Positions 1-8,763 of a DNA stretch of 64,000 nt are shown piece after piece (the stretch's first letter is position 1; every line of letters begins with the position of its first letter). The stretch comes from Kitasatospora albolonga (GTDB lineage Bacteria; Actinomycetota; Actinomycetes; Streptomycetales; Streptomycetaceae). The translations under genes and the position numbers were made by a program. The DNA lies in contig CP020563.1 in assembly GCA_002082585.1 (NCBI GenBank), positions 2,970,001 through 3,034,000 of the forward strand. The letters are read 5' to 3'. The notes beneath the pieces were generated by a model. The model did no database searches. It had not been told where the DNA came from and was given only the letters and a program-made list of their open reading frames with translations.

Positions 1-393
1 CGGGAGGTTCGCGACGAGCGCGGTGGGCGCGGGGCCCGGCAGCTCGGTGACCAGCATCGCGTCCGAGTGGACGAGGGCGAACCGGTCGGCGCGCTGCGGC
101 ATCCGGGCCTGGACCGTGGCGGGCAGCGCGGCCGCGAGGGTGTCGTCGATCTCGACCGCGACCACCCGGTCCGCCGCCTCCAGCAGCGCCAGGGTCAGCG
201 AGCCGAGCCCGGGGCCGACCTCGACGACCACGTCGTCCGGGCGGACCTCGGCCGTGCGCACGATGCGGCGGACGGTGTTGGCGTCGATGACGAAGTTCTG
301 ACCGCGCTGCTTGGTGGGGCGTACGCCCAGCTTCGCGGCCAGGTCGCGGATGTCTGCGGGGCCCAGGAGGGCGTCGGGCTCTGTGCTGCTCAC
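1..393 (-). CDS. ksgA: 16S rRNA dimethyladenosine transferase KsgA/RsmA, N-terminal part
   Basis: Cut by the window edge: only the first 131 residues are visible. The product dimethylates two adjacent adenines near the 3' end of 16S rRNA during small-subunit maturation, using S-adenosylmethionine. The N-terminus carries the family signature KQRGQNFV, followed by the SAM-binding motif [10 protein letters not shown], the acidic ribose-binding loop VEID, a DAM/L motif and, at the window edge, NLP of the catalytic N-L-P-Y/F motif. The start is a GTG at 391-393 that overlaps the stop of the upstream rpf-like gene by four bases (GTGA), so the two are probably translationally coupled. Confidence 0.95.
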   Translation of the reverse strand, partial: MSSTEPDALLGPADIRDLAAKLGVRPTKQRGQNFVIDANTVRRIVRTAEVRPDDVVVEVGPGLGSLTLALLEAADRVVAVEIDDTLAAALPATVQARMPQRADRFALVHSDAMLVTELPGPAPTALVANLP

Positions 394-1973
394 CCGGTAA
401 GCCTACGGCCGCAGTGCGGCCACGGACTCGCCCCCCGCTGTACGTAGAGCTTCTTCGCCCGGTACGTCTGCTCGGCGGCGGGGGCGTCCTGGGGGCGCCC
501 GCCTCCGCCGAGGGACTGCCAGGTCTGCGTGTCGAACTGGTAGAGCCCGCCGTACGTCCCGCTCGGGTCGACCGCCCCCGGCCGCCCGCCGGACTCGCAG
601 GCGGCGAGCGCGGACCAGTTCAGCCCGTCCGCCCCGGTGACGGCCGCGGGCCGCTGCCGGGTGCCGGTGCGCACGACGCGGCTGACCGGCCGGTGGACCA
701 GCTCCTCGGCGGTCCTGCGGGGCTTCTGCCGTACGCCGTTGACGGTCCGGACGGCGTACGTGACCCGGCGCAGGCCGTTGCGCCCCGCCCGGTCCACGAC
801 CTCGGTGCCCCGGAAGATCCCGGGGTCCTCGCTCCGTTCGACGGCGTACGGGATCGGCTCCTCGCGCACCTCGCGGGTGTCGGTGATCCGCAGGACGGAG
901 ACCGTCTGGCCGTCGCGCGGGAAGCTCGCGGGGTCCACGGAGGTGGCGTCCTGGCCGTGCAGGGTGATGCCCGCCTGGGCGAGGGCCTCGCGGACGGTGG
1001 CGGCGTTGGTGCGCAGGGTGCGTTCCTGGCCGTCGGCCAGGAAGGTCACGGTGCGTTCGGTGCGGACGGTGAGGGTGAGGCCGGTGCGGGTGATCGGGGT
1101 GGAGCGGGCGGCGGAGAGGTACGCCCCCTCGGCGCGGACGCCGAACCGGCGCAGGGCCTCCGCCACCGTCTCGGCCGTCGTCCACACCCGGCGGTGGTGG
1201 CCGTCGAGCGTGAGGTCGACGGGGCGGCCGTAGCGGACGGTGACCTCGTCGCCGTGGTCCAGGCCGGTGCCGGGGGCCGGGGAGACGCGGTCGTACGCGC
1301 CGACGGTGACGCCTTCGTCCGCGAGGAGCTCGGTGACGTCGTCGGCGAAGGTGTGCAGGGTGCGGGGCGTGCCGTCGACGTCCAGCCGGACTTCCTTGTC
1401 GTGGGCGACGAACGCGGTGGTGCCGCCCGCCAGGACGGCGAGGACGAGGGCCCGGGGGACGAGGCGCCGCAGGGTCTCGGGGCCACCGCCGCCCGGCTTT
1501 CCCGTGGTCGGTCCGGGGGACGGTCCGGCGAGCGGCCGCATGAACGACCCGGCGAGCTGTCCCGCGAACGTACGGCGGCGTTTGGCGGCCCGGCGGGCGG
1601 CGGCGCGGGTGGGGCCCTGGCGGGGCACCACGGGCGGGGGCCCGGCGAGCGGGAGGTCGACCACGGTCGGGGCGTGGGCGGGGGCCGCGGCTGCGGCTGG
1701 GGCTTCCGCGAGGGTTTCCGCCAGGTCGTTCCGGAGGAGCCCGTCGGCCACGGTCGGCTGGTCGTGGAACGCCCCGAGGAGGACCGCCGACGCGGGAGGG
1801 GGCGGGGTCATCGGGGCGGGAGGCGGTGGCGTCGGCGCCGTACGCCGTCCACCGCTCCCGCCACCGCCGCGCACTGCCCGGTGACTGCCCTGCGAAGTTC
1901 TCACGCCGCTCCCGAAGATCCGCCCGTCGCCCCCGCCGTGCGCGGGGACGATAGCGGAGCTTCGGTGACTCAC
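390..1973 (-). CDS. rpfB: Resuscitation-promoting factor (RpfB-like), secreted/anchored muralytic protein
   Basis: About 527 aa if the GTG at 1973 is used. The first ~150 residues are low-complexity, rich in Pro/Ala/Gly, and end in a basic run ([11 protein letters not shown]). One membrane segment ([20 protein letters not shown]) follows, then three DUF348/YabE-type repeats (KEVRLDVDG..., RPVDLTLDG..., RTVTFLADG...), a G5 region ([11 protein letters not shown]...) and a C-terminal Rpf transglycosylase-like domain ([14 protein letters not shown]...[12 protein letters not shown]). This is the architecture of RpfB proteins, which cleave peptidoglycan during spore germination or regrowth. The glutamate of ACESGG fits the catalytic acid. 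The start is uncertain: there is no clear ribosome site at 1973 and only 23 bp separate it from tatD, so an internal start is possible. Directly upstream of ksgA, a common actinobacterial arrangement. Confidence 0.88.
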   Translation of the reverse strand: MSHRSSAIVPAHGGGDGRIFGSGVRTSQGSHRAVRGGGGSGGRRTAPTPPPPAPMTPPPPASAVLLGAFHDQPTVADGLLRNDLAETLAEAPAAAAAPAHAPTVVDLPLAGPPPVVPRQGPTRAAARRAAKRRRTFAGQLAGSFMRPLAGPSPGPTTGKPGGGGPETLRRLVPRALVLAVLAGGTTAFVAHDKEVRLDVDGTPRTLHTFADDVTELLADEGVTVGAYDRVSPAPGTGLDHGDEVTVRYGRPVDLTLDGHHRRVWTTAETVAEALRRFGVRAEGAYLSAARSTPITRTGLTLTVRTERTVTFLADGQERTLRTNAATVREALAQAGITLHGQDATSVDPASFPRDGQTVSVLRITDTREVREEPIPYAVERSEDPGIFRGTEVVDRAGRNGLRRVTYAVRTVNGVRQKPRRTAEELVHRPVSRVVRTGTRQRPAAVTGADGLNWSALAACESGGRPGAVDPSGTYGGLYQFDTQTWQSLGGGGRPQDAPAAEQTYRAKKLYVQRGASPWPHCGRRLTG

Positions 1974-1996
1974 CCAAGCGACACGGCTACGGAGAG

Positions 1997-2863
1997 TTAA
2001 AAGTCGAACGCGCGTGCCGTGTTGTCGTAGACCGCGGCGGCCAGCGTGTCCTCGTCGACGCCCTTCACCTCGGCCATCGCGCGGAGCGTGACGGGGATGA
2101 GATAGGGGGCGTTGGGCCGTCCCCGGTACGGGGCGGGGGTGAGGAAGGGCGCGTCCGTCTCGACGAGGACCAGCTCGGTGGGGGCCACGGCGAGCGCGTC
2201 GCGCAGCGGCTGGGCGTTCTTGAAGGTCACGTTGCCCGCGAACGACATGAAGTACCCGGCGCGCGCGCAGACCTCGGCCATCTCGGCGTCCCCGGAGTAG
2301 CAGTGGAACACCGTCCGCTCGGGCGCACCCGCGTCCGCGAGGACCCGCAGGACGTCCGCGTGGGCGTCCCGGTCGTGGATGACCAGGGCCTTGCCGTGCC
2401 GCTTGGCGATCTCGATGTGGGCCCGGAACGACTCCTCCTGGGCGGCGATGCCCTCGGGGCCCGTACGGAAGAAGTCGAGGCCCGTCTCCCCGACCCCGCG
2501 TACGTGGCCGAGGGCGGCCAGCGCGTCGATCTCCGCCAGCGCCTCGTCCAGCGCCGCCCTCCCGCCGGGCTCCCGGGCCCCCTGCCGCGCGGTCCCGTCC
2601 GGATCGCCGTGGACGATGCGCGGGGCCTCATTGGGGTGCAGGGCGACCGAGGCGTGGACGGCGGTGTGGGCGGCGGCGGTCTCGGCGGCCCAGCGGGAGC
2701 CCGCCACGTCGCAGCCCACTTGGACCACCGCCGTGACGTTCACCGCGGCGGCCCGGGCGAGGGCCTCCTCGACGGTGGAGTCCTGCATGTCCAGGTGGGT
2801 GTGGGAGTCGGCGACCGGGACCCGGAGGGGTTCGGGCAGCGGCGGGGCTTCGGTACGGCTCAT
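1997..2863 (-). CDS. tatD: TatD family metal-dependent hydrolase (DNase)
   Basis: 288 aa with the ATG at 2861-2863, preferred over an upstream in-frame start at 2926 because the family begins just before the first metal motif. The TIM-barrel amidohydrolase signatures are present: ADSHTHLD near the N-terminus, GETGLDFF, FRAHIEIAKRHGKALVIHDRDA, FHCYSGD and the C-terminal ETDAPFLTP. TatD proteins are Mg-dependent 3'-5' exonucleases or DNases in the cytoplasm. A 23-bp gap separates it from rpfB on the same strand, so it probably heads a tatD-rpfB-ksgA transcription unit. No methionyl-tRNA synthetase gene, its frequent neighbour, lies next to it here. Confidence 0.92.
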   Translation of the reverse strand: MSRTEAPPLPEPLRVPVADSHTHLDMQDSTVEEALARAAAVNVTAVVQVGCDVAGSRWAAETAAAHTAVHASVALHPNEAPRIVHGDPDGTARQGAREPGGRAALDEALAEIDALAALGHVRGVGETGLDFFRTGPEGIAAQEESFRAHIEIAKRHGKALVIHDRDAHADVLRVLADAGAPERTVFHCYSGDAEMAEVCARAGYFMSFAGNVTFKNAQPLRDALAVAPTELVLVETDAPFLTPAPYRGRPNAPYLIPVTLRAMAEVKGVDEDTLAAAVYDNTARAFDF

Positions 2864-2951
2864 GCGGACGACTTTACGAGGGCCCGGTCCACCGGCGTAC
2901 GAGGACCGGGGCCTCACGGCGCGCACACGGGGAGGCGCGACCTCGACCGCG

Positions 2952-2995
2952 CCGGTCGCGCACGCCCCCGGGTTCCCGGTCGCGCACGCCCCCGG
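2952..2995. repeat. Two copies of a 20-bp direct repeat, 24-bp period
   Basis: A perfect 20-bp unit (CCGGTCGCGCACGCCCCCGG) occurs at 2952-2971 and again at 2976-2995, in the gap between tatD and the zinc-ribbon gene. It probably arose by replication slippage; no function is evident. Confidence 0.8.
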
Positions 2996-2998
2996 TTC

Positions 2999-3367
2999 TC
3001 ACCTGCGGTGGAACAGGTCCAGCAGCCTCCAGTGGTGGCGCTCCGGTCCGCCGTCGGCGCCGACGGCCTCACCGGACCCGGCGGGCTCCGCCGCCCGCTT
3101 GGGCTCCGGCCGGCGCTGGAGCAGCTTCTGCGCGTCGGCCACCTGCCCGGCCCGCATGATGCGGACCACGTGCCCGCCGCAGTTGGCGCAGGTGGGCGTG
3201 GAGAGCGGGGACGGCACCCGCTCGCCGTCGGCCGTGTAGACGACGAACGCGTGGCCGTCGCCGTCAACGTGGTGCTCTATCTCGTAGGACTGCTCCCAGC
3301 CGTACCCGCACCGCATGCAGGCGAAGGCGTACGCCTCGTGGACGGTGGTCGCTGCGATCTCGGTCAT
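2999..3367 (-). CDS. Small zinc-ribbon-like protein of unknown function
   Basis: 122 aa. The ATG at 3365-3367 follows a good ribosome site (AGAGGAG, about 6 nt spacing). Two CxxC knuckles, CMRCGYG near residue 17 and CANCGGH near residue 60, flank a beta-rich segment and very likely form one zinc ribbon. The ~60 C-terminal residues are charged and low in complexity (LLQRRPEPKRAAEPAGSG) before a conserved-looking WRLLDLFHRR end. Similar small Cys-rich proteins are common in streptomycetes without assigned roles. It may bind nucleic acid or protein; nothing in the context decides. Confidence 0.72.
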   Translation of the reverse strand: MTEIAATTVHEAYAFACMRCGYGWEQSYEIEHHVDGDGHAFVVYTADGERVPSPLSTPTCANCGGHVVRIMRAGQVADAQKLLQRRPEPKRAAEPAGSGEAVGADGGPERHHWRLLDLFHRR

Positions 3368-3857
3368 ACCCGCTCCTCTTGTCCGCCGGTCAGGCCGCCG
3401 GTCAGGCACTCCGGGGACGGCCGACCAGCCCGAGGGGAGTCGGACAGGTGGTCCGTCCCTTCCAGTGGACACCCGCGTACGGACGGACGCACCAGCTCAG
3501 CGGCGATATTGGTGCGTTCTTGCCGTCCTTTGGGCGCCCTTTGCCGCCGCATGGCCCGCCGGAGGGCTTCCGGCGGGCAGTCCGTGACCGGCGGACCGGA
3601 ACCCGCACCACCGGGAGACCACCGAGCGCCCCCACGCGCGCCCGCCGTCCAGGGTGAATGCGCCCGCGCACTACCCCCGCCCCACCCCCCGGAAATTCCC
3701 CGAATTCACGCGGCACCCTCACCCATTAGGCCCATGAATTCATCATTCAATTGAATACGTGATTTCCACCGCTCACGCTCCCCGATTTGCGGAGCCCGCA
3801 TTCCTCCTTTTCACTCGTTACGTCCACCCCATTTCCCACAGGACGGGGAACAACCTC
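3368..3857. other. 490-bp intergenic region with an AT-rich promoter segment
   Basis: Divergent control region between the zinc-ribbon gene and the peptide-led operon. No credible coding sequence is seen. The right half (about 3690-3850) is much richer in A/T than its surroundings and holds the palindrome at 3745-3756, so the operon promoter is likely here. Confidence 0.6.
3745..3756. promoter_or_regulatory. Perfect 12-bp palindrome ATTCAATTGAAT
   Basis: Perfect palindrome in an AT-rich pocket about 100 bp upstream of the 58-aa peptide gene. Candidate operator or part of the promoter; no cognate regulator is encoded nearby. Confidence 0.4.
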
Positions 3858-4034
3858 ATGTACACCACGGACACCACTGCCACCGACATCGAGTTCGACC
3901 TCGACGCCGCACTCAACCCGGGCGAGATCGACGGCGTGTACCGCGACACCCGCGAATGCGCCTACCTCGCGCTTCTCGCGGGCGGCGGCGCCCTGCTGCT
4001 CTCGCCTCCGACCCCGCGCCCGAAGAAGGGCTGA
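3858..4034 (+). CDS. 58-aa precursor-like peptide, first gene of a five-gene operon
   Basis: ATG at 3858 preceded by AGGACGGGG. The N-terminal half is acidic and leader-like (TDIEFDLDAALNPGEIDG), with an F-D-L-D element reminiscent of RiPP leader peptides. The C-terminal half is hydrophobic and glycine-rich (YLALLAGGGALLLSPPTP) and ends in a basic tail, RPKKG. There is one cysteine (position 34). It is followed after 10 bp by a second gene and then by three more with 4-bp overlaps. The acidic-leader/hydrophobic-core layout and first place in the operon are what one expects of a modified-peptide precursor, but no known RiPP enzyme is beside it. A small membrane peptide is the alternative. Confidence 0.6.
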   Translation: MYTTDTTATDIEFDLDAALNPGEIDGVYRDTRECAYLALLAGGGALLLSPPTPRPKKG

Positions 4035-4044
4035 ACGTCGGAAC

Positions 4045-4749
4045 ATGGACCAGACACATGCGTCGTCCCCCCTGGCGGGTGCCGTGCATGACCTGGCAAC
4101 AGAGGTGGTCCTCGCTCTTCGGAGCGGGGACCACCTCGCCACGGTGTGCGGCGCGGCGGGAATCGACGAGGAGAACCGGACCGGAATCGCGGCCGCACGG
4201 GTCATCGGCGGAGATCTGCTGCTGCCGAGTGTTCTGTACGGGAACCATCCGCATCCGGGGGATGTCGCCGTGCTCGACCGTGCGGTACGGGAATTCCCGC
4301 CCAAGCCCGACGCTCCGGCCGCGACGGCCTGGAGCCACTGGCACATGATCTCCACGCTCCAGCGGATCGCACCGCCGCCCCCGGGAACGGCGGTCAGCGG
4401 CTACGAGGAGCCCGACGCGGCCTGGCTGGAGGAGGCCCCCTGGCAGTCCTTCACCCACCAGCTCTCGGTGCTGGCCCCGCTCGCCGTACCGGCCGCCCCC
4501 TCGGCCGTGCAGCGGGCCGCGGCGGGCCGGGCGGTCGACCTCGCGCGCGGCTTCGTCCGTGCGGTGCGGCGGCGCGACTGGCTCCAGGCCGCGGGCGCGG
4601 GCCGCTGGCTGGTGGCGACCGGCGGCGAACCGGCCACCCTGGGCCTGGAGCGCGGCCTGGACTTCGTGGAGCTGATGGGCGGCCACGACCCCCGCGTCAC
4701 CCTGCACGTGCGGGCGGCCCGGCTGATGGCCGAGGCGAGGGCGCGATGA
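4045..4749 (+). CDS. Uncharacterised helical protein, operon gene 2
   Basis: 234 aa, ATG at 4045. Mostly alpha-helical by composition, without signal peptide or membrane segment. Visible features are DDL-free Ala/Arg-rich helices, a His-containing stretch SHWHMISTLQRI and a C-terminal segment LGLERGLDFVELMGGHDPRVTLHVRAARLM. I do not recognise the family. It ends in ATGA, overlapping the next start by 4 bp, so it is made together with the two paralogues and the serine hydrolase downstream. Confidence 0.75.
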   Translation: MDQTHASSPLAGAVHDLATEVVLALRSGDHLATVCGAAGIDEENRTGIAAARVIGGDLLLPSVLYGNHPHPGDVAVLDRAVREFPPKPDAPAATAWSHWHMISTLQRIAPPPPGTAVSGYEEPDAAWLEEAPWQSFTHQLSVLAPLAVPAAPSAVQRAAAGRAVDLARGFVRAVRRRDWLQAAGAGRWLVATGGEPATLGLERGLDFVELMGGHDPRVTLHVRAARLMAEARAR

Positions 4750-5846
4750 CGACGACCGCGACGCAGGACCCCGAGGGGCACCCGGGCCCCGGGGGCCGGC
4801 CGGGCTCTCCGGGGCGCACCCCGGCGCACCCGGGCCCCGCCCCCCGGAAGCACACGCCCCCCGGCGCCGCGCTCGCCGTCCTCCCGCACGTCCTGCGCGG
4901 GGCCCTCGCCTGGACGGACGCGCACCGGGCCGACTTCGCGCTCCCCGACGACGTCCTGGACCCCCGCACCCAGGTCAACGCCACGCTCAAACCCCTCGGC
5001 GAACTGGCCCAGCTCTGCTCCACGGTCCGCGCCGCCACCGCCCCCGGCACCCCGGAACACGAGGTGGCGGGGGCGCTCGTCGCGTACGCCTGGGAACAGG
5101 TCGAGGCGGGTGACCTGCTCCTGGAGCTGCTCCGCCTCGAACCCTTCGCGGCGTACCCGTACGAGATCTACGCCGCCTTCGCCGGGTACGGGCTGCGCCA
5201 CGAGGGGTTCGAGGCGCTGGCCCGCCCGCTCACCGCGACCCGCGCCTGGGCCCACACCGAGCAGCACGCCAACCGGCAGCTCGGGCTGGTCAACTCGGAG
5301 CGGCGGGTGGGGGTGGTGACCCATACGGACGCGGGCGGGGTGCTGTCCCGGACCTGGCTGGGCGGTCTCTCGGAGCCCTGGATGTTCGAGGGCCCGTCCG
5401 GCTACGCGCTGACCCACACCGTCTTCCACCTCACCGACTGGGGCCGGATGCCCGACCGGGTGCCGCAGAAGATCGACGGCTATCTGCGGACCTGGCTGCC
5501 CGCGTGGGCCGACGGCTGTCTGGAGAGCGGCCAGTGGGACCTGACCGGCGAGCTGCTCGCCGTGGCCGCCTCGCTGCCGGGCCCGGCGCCCGTGGAGCTG
5601 CTGGACGCGGTCTGGCCGGTGCTGGCCGACGTCCAGCATGCGAGCGGCTGCGTCCCGGAGACGGGCGTACCGGCACGGGACCCCGCGCCGGGCCCCGGGG
5701 AGGCCCCCGACCCGTACCCCTTCATCGACTGCTACCACTCCACGCTCGTCACAGCCTTCGCGGCGGCCCTGTCGCTCAGGTCGCTGCGGCAGCCAGGAAC
5801 TCAACCAGGCGAAACGGCTCCCGGCCGGGAAGGGCACATCCCATGA
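4746..5846 (+). CDS. DUF6895-like protein, paralogue A
   Basis: 366 aa, ATG in the ATGA overlap with the preceding gene. After a ~40-residue Pro/Gly-rich N-terminus comes a helical domain of about 300 residues, homologous along its length to the next gene: both share LKPLGELAQL/FKPLGELALI, a Y-x-x-THTVFHLTDWG block (near residue 230) and a C-terminal YHSTLVTAFAAALS/YHPTLVAAFASALA block. The conserved His, Asp, Trp and Tyr could form an active or metal site in an alpha/alpha-toroid-like fold (inference). Assignment to the uncharacterised DUF6895 group is from memory. Function unknown. Confidence 0.75.
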   Translation: MTTTATQDPEGHPGPGGRPGSPGRTPAHPGPAPRKHTPPGAALAVLPHVLRGALAWTDAHRADFALPDDVLDPRTQVNATLKPLGELAQLCSTVRAATAPGTPEHEVAGALVAYAWEQVEAGDLLLELLRLEPFAAYPYEIYAAFAGYGLRHEGFEALARPLTATRAWAHTEQHANRQLGLVNSERRVGVVTHTDAGGVLSRTWLGGLSEPWMFEGPSGYALTHTVFHLTDWGRMPDRVPQKIDGYLRTWLPAWADGCLESGQWDLTGELLAVAASLPGPAPVELLDAVWPVLADVQHASGCVPETGVPARDPAPGPGEAPDPYPFIDCYHSTLVTAFAAALSLRSLRQPGTQPGETAPGREGHIP

Positions 5847-6775
5847 GCAGCAGCGGCATCCAGCAGATCCACGACGTCGGGGCGAAGGCCCTGGGCTGGC
5901 TGTACGAGCACCGGGAGGGGTTCCGGCTGGAGGCGGACCCGGCGCCGGAGGCGGGCGTGCTGGACCGGTTCAAGCCGCTGGGCGAGCTGGCGCTGATCGG
6001 GAAGGTCATCTTCCGCGAGGGCGTGGCGGGCTCCCAGCAGTCGGCGCTCGCGCACAAGCTCCTGGACCACGCCTGGCACGAGCTGCTGGGCTCCGGGGCG
6101 CGGCTGCTGGAGGGCCAGCGGCGCGAACCGCTCTCGCCGGTGCCGCTGGAGGTCTACGTACCGTTCCGGGAGCTGGGCTACCGGCAGCCGGACCTGGAGT
6201 CGGCGATCCGGCTCAACCACCGGCTGGCCAGCTGGGCGGGGCTGGAGGTGCTGCCGGTGCGGCGGCTGGGGCTCAGCGCGATCGAGCGGCGGTTCGGGGT
6301 GGAGCCGAGCGTTCCGGAGACGGCGGCGCTCGCGCACACCTGGCTGGCGCGGCGGGCCGAGCCGTGGACGGTGGAGGGCCACATCGGCTACGACATCACG
6401 CACACGGTCTTCCACCTCACCGACTGGGGCGAGAAACCGGCCGGGCTGCCCGCCGACATCGCGGAGTACCTGGCGCTGTGGCTGCCCGCCTGGCTGGACG
6501 ACTGGCTGGACCTGAAGCGCTGGGACCTGCTGGGCGAACTGCTGGTCGTGGACGCGTGCCTGCCGGAACCGACGCTGGACCCGGCGGCCTGGGCGGGCTT
6601 CGCGCAGGCGCAGCAGCCGGACGGGGCGATGCCGGTGGTGGGCGACATGCCGGAGGGGGACGAGGAGGCGGTGTTCGACCTCGTCTACCACCCGACGCTG
6701 GTCGCCGCGTTCGCCTCGGCGCTGGCGATGAGCCGGGCCCTGTCGGACCTGAGCGCGGAACCGGCCCCGGCATGA
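5843..6775 (+). CDS. DUF6895-like protein, paralogue B
   Basis: 310 aa, ATG overlapping the stop of paralogue A (ATGA). It lacks the proline-rich N-terminal extension of paralogue A but aligns with it from DVGAKALGWLYEHREGF onward, keeping GYDITHTVFHLTDWG and VYHPTLVAAFASALAMS. Adjacent, coupled paralogues suggest a heterodimer or two successive, related reactions. No known catalytic motif is seen; no signal peptide or membrane segment. Confidence 0.75.
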   Translation: MSSSGIQQIHDVGAKALGWLYEHREGFRLEADPAPEAGVLDRFKPLGELALIGKVIFREGVAGSQQSALAHKLLDHAWHELLGSGARLLEGQRREPLSPVPLEVYVPFRELGYRQPDLESAIRLNHRLASWAGLEVLPVRRLGLSAIERRFGVEPSVPETAALAHTWLARRAEPWTVEGHIGYDITHTVFHLTDWGEKPAGLPADIAEYLALWLPAWLDDWLDLKRWDLLGELLVVDACLPEPTLDPAAWAGFAQAQQPDGAMPVVGDMPEGDEEAVFDLVYHPTLVAAFASALAMSRALSDLSAEPAPA

Positions 6776-7836
6776 CGGACGTCACCGTGCCCCGCCTGGA
6801 CGCCCCCGGCTCCCCGGCCTCCACCGCACGCCTGCTCGCGGAGGCGGCCGGGCGGATCGACGCCCCGGACGTGGTGCTCGCGATCAGCCGGGGCGGGGTC
6901 CGTACGGTCCACACAGGCGGCGGCGCGGAGCCGGGCCCGATCCCCCGGGAGCGGCTGCGCTACGAACTGGGCTCGGCGTCGAAGCCGTTCGCGGGGCTGC
7001 TGCTGGCGCGGCTGGTGGCGCAGGGGAGGGTGCGGTACGAGGACCGGGCGGCGGACCTGCTGGCCCCGGGCCTGCCGGTGCACCCCTCGGTGCGCCGGAT
7101 CACCCTGCGCCATCTGCTCACCCACACCTCGGGGCTGCCGGGGCTGCCCGCCGACTTCTACCCGCAGGCGGTGCCGCGCTGGTCGAGCGACCCGTACGGG
7201 AACTACCCGGCGGACCGGGTGGTGCGGGCCTTCCTCCGGGCCCGCCCGCGCCACCGCCCCGGCACCCGCTGGCACTACTCGAACTTCGCGGTCTCCGTCC
7301 TCGGCCACACCCTCGCCGCCGCCACCGGGACCCCGTGGGAGGTGCTGCTGACCCAGCAGGTGCTGGCCCCGCTGGGCCTGGAGGCCACGCTGCTGCGCCC
7401 GGGCCCCGACGGCACCGACGCGACCGGCCACCGCCGTGACGGGACGCCGCTGCCCGCGCTGGACACGGGGGGCTTCACGGCGGCGGGGGCGCTGCGGTCG
7501 ACGCCGCTGGACCTGCTGACGTTCCTGGAGGCGCATACGGGGGCTGCTCCGGGCGCCCCGACCGACCCGGCGCTGGGTGCCGCGCTCGCCGAGGTGGTCC
7601 GCCCGGTGCTGCGGCGCGGCCTCCGCCACGCGCACACGCACACGCTGACGTGGTTCCAGCACCCGTCCCCGTACGGTCCGGTCCTCTTCCACGCCGGAGC
7701 GACCCTCGGCCAGCAGGCGTTCCTGGGCTTCCGCCCGGATACGGGCCTGGCGGTGGCGGCGACGGCGACACGGCGGGTGCACCGGAAGGACACGTTCGTG
7801 GCGACGGCGTACGAGCTGCTGACGGAAACCCCCTGA
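6772..7836 (+). CDS. Serine hydrolase, beta-lactamase/esterase (class C-like) family
   Basis: 354 aa, ATG overlapping the previous stop. It shows the serine beta-lactamase fold motifs: S-x-x-K as GSASKPF (near residue 67), the RITLRHLLTHTSGLP block, Y-x-N as HYSNFAVSVLGH, and a C-terminal H-x-G element in FHAGATLG. No signal peptide is visible, so it is probably cytoplasmic. Such proteins in biosynthetic operons act as esterases, transpeptidase-like acyltransferases or peptidases; here it may release or trim the product of the small-peptide operon (inference). It ends one base before the convergent rsmI stop, leaving no room for a terminator. Confidence 0.85.
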   Translation: MTDVTVPRLDAPGSPASTARLLAEAAGRIDAPDVVLAISRGGVRTVHTGGGAEPGPIPRERLRYELGSASKPFAGLLLARLVAQGRVRYEDRAADLLAPGLPVHPSVRRITLRHLLTHTSGLPGLPADFYPQAVPRWSSDPYGNYPADRVVRAFLRARPRHRPGTRWHYSNFAVSVLGHTLAAATGTPWEVLLTQQVLAPLGLEATLLRPGPDGTDATGHRRDGTPLPALDTGGFTAAGALRSTPLDLLTFLEAHTGAAPGAPTDPALGAALAEVVRPVLRRGLRHAHTHTLTWFQHPSPYGPVLFHAGATLGQQAFLGFRPDTGLAVAATATRRVHRKDTFVATAYELLTETP

Positions 7837-7837
7837 A

Positions 7838-8710
7838 CTAGGGTGCCTTCTCCGCGTTCTTGGCGGCCACCACCGCGTCGAACACCTCCCGCTTGGGCAG
7901 CCCGGCGGCGGCGGCGACGGCGGCGATGGCCTCCTTGCGCCGCTCCCCCGCCTCCTCGCGCACCCGCACGCGCCGTACGAGCTCCTCGGCGTCCAGCCCC
8001 TCGGCACCGGAGTCGGAGGCGCCTTCGACCACGACGGTGATCTCGCCCCGTACGCCGTCGGCGGCCCATACGGCCAGCTCGCCGAGCGGACCGCGCTTGA
8101 CCTCCTCGTACGTCTTGGTCAGCTCCCGGCAGACGGCGGCGCGCCGCTCGGCGCCGAAGACCTCGGCCATGGCGGCGAGGGTGTCGTCCAGCCGGTGGGG
8201 GGCCTCGAAGAAGACCATGGTGCGCCGCTCGTCGGCGTTCTCCCGGAGCCGGGAGAGCCGCTCACCGGCCTTGCGCGGCAGGAACCCCTCGAAGCAGAAG
8301 CGGTCGACGGGCAGTCCGGAGAGGGCGAGGGCGGTGAGGACGGCGGACGGCCCCGGTACGGCGGTGACGCGGATGTCCTGCTCCACGGCGGCGGCGACGA
8401 GCCGGTAGCCGGGGTCGGAGACGGACGGCATCCCGGCGTCCGTGACCAGCAGCACCCGGGCGCCACCGGTCAGGGCCTCGACGAGCTCCGGCGTACGGGC
8501 GGACTCGTTGCCCTCGAAGTACGAGACGACACGCCCCGAGGTGTGGATGCCGAGCGCTTGGGTGAGGCGGCGCAGCCGCCGGGTGTCCTCGGCGGCGACG
8601 ACGTCGGCCCGCTCCAGTTCGGCGGCCAGGCGTGGCGGGGCGTCCGCCACGTCACCGATGGGGGTCCCTGCGAGCACGAGCGTTCCAGTCGTTCCAGTCA
8701 CATCAGCCAT
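7838..8710 (-). CDS. rsmI: 16S rRNA 2'-O-ribose methyltransferase RsmI
   Basis: 290 aa, ATG at 8708-8710; an in-frame GTG eight bases further in is possible. Tetrapyrrole-methylase fold with LVLAGTPIGD at the N-terminus, AAEDTRRLRRL, the SAM-binding LLVTDAGMPSVSDPGYRLV, AVPGPSAVLTALALSGLP, FEGFLPRK and VFFEAPHRL. RsmI methylates the ribose of C1402 of 16S rRNA, next to the KsgA target region. It is divergent from pmt, with 53 bp between the two starts. Confidence 0.95.
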   Translation of the reverse strand: MADVTGTTGTLVLAGTPIGDVADAPPRLAAELERADVVAAEDTRRLRRLTQALGIHTSGRVVSYFEGNESARTPELVEALTGGARVLLVTDAGMPSVSDPGYRLVAAAVEQDIRVTAVPGPSAVLTALALSGLPVDRFCFEGFLPRKAGERLSRLRENADERRTMVFFEAPHRLDDTLAAMAEVFGAERRAAVCRELTKTYEEVKRGPLGELAVWAADGVRGEITVVVEGASDSGAEGLDAEELVRRVRVREEAGERRKEAIAAVAAAAGLPKREVFDAVVAAKNAEKAP

Positions 8711-8763
8711 CCTCGCAGCACGGGCAGCGCCCTTCGCACAGATGCGTTCCCTACGATGGCGCG

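Noticed and set aside
1974..2000. A c-di-AMP (ydaO) riboswitch upstream of the rpf-like gene
   Set aside because: These often precede rpf genes in Streptomyces, but the leader here is only about 23 bp and the conserved GGGGGACC-type core was not seen.
414..2000. Long plus-strand ORF opposite the rpf-like gene
   Set aside because: Shadow frame of the real minus-strand gene, with composition typical of antisense GC-rich frames.
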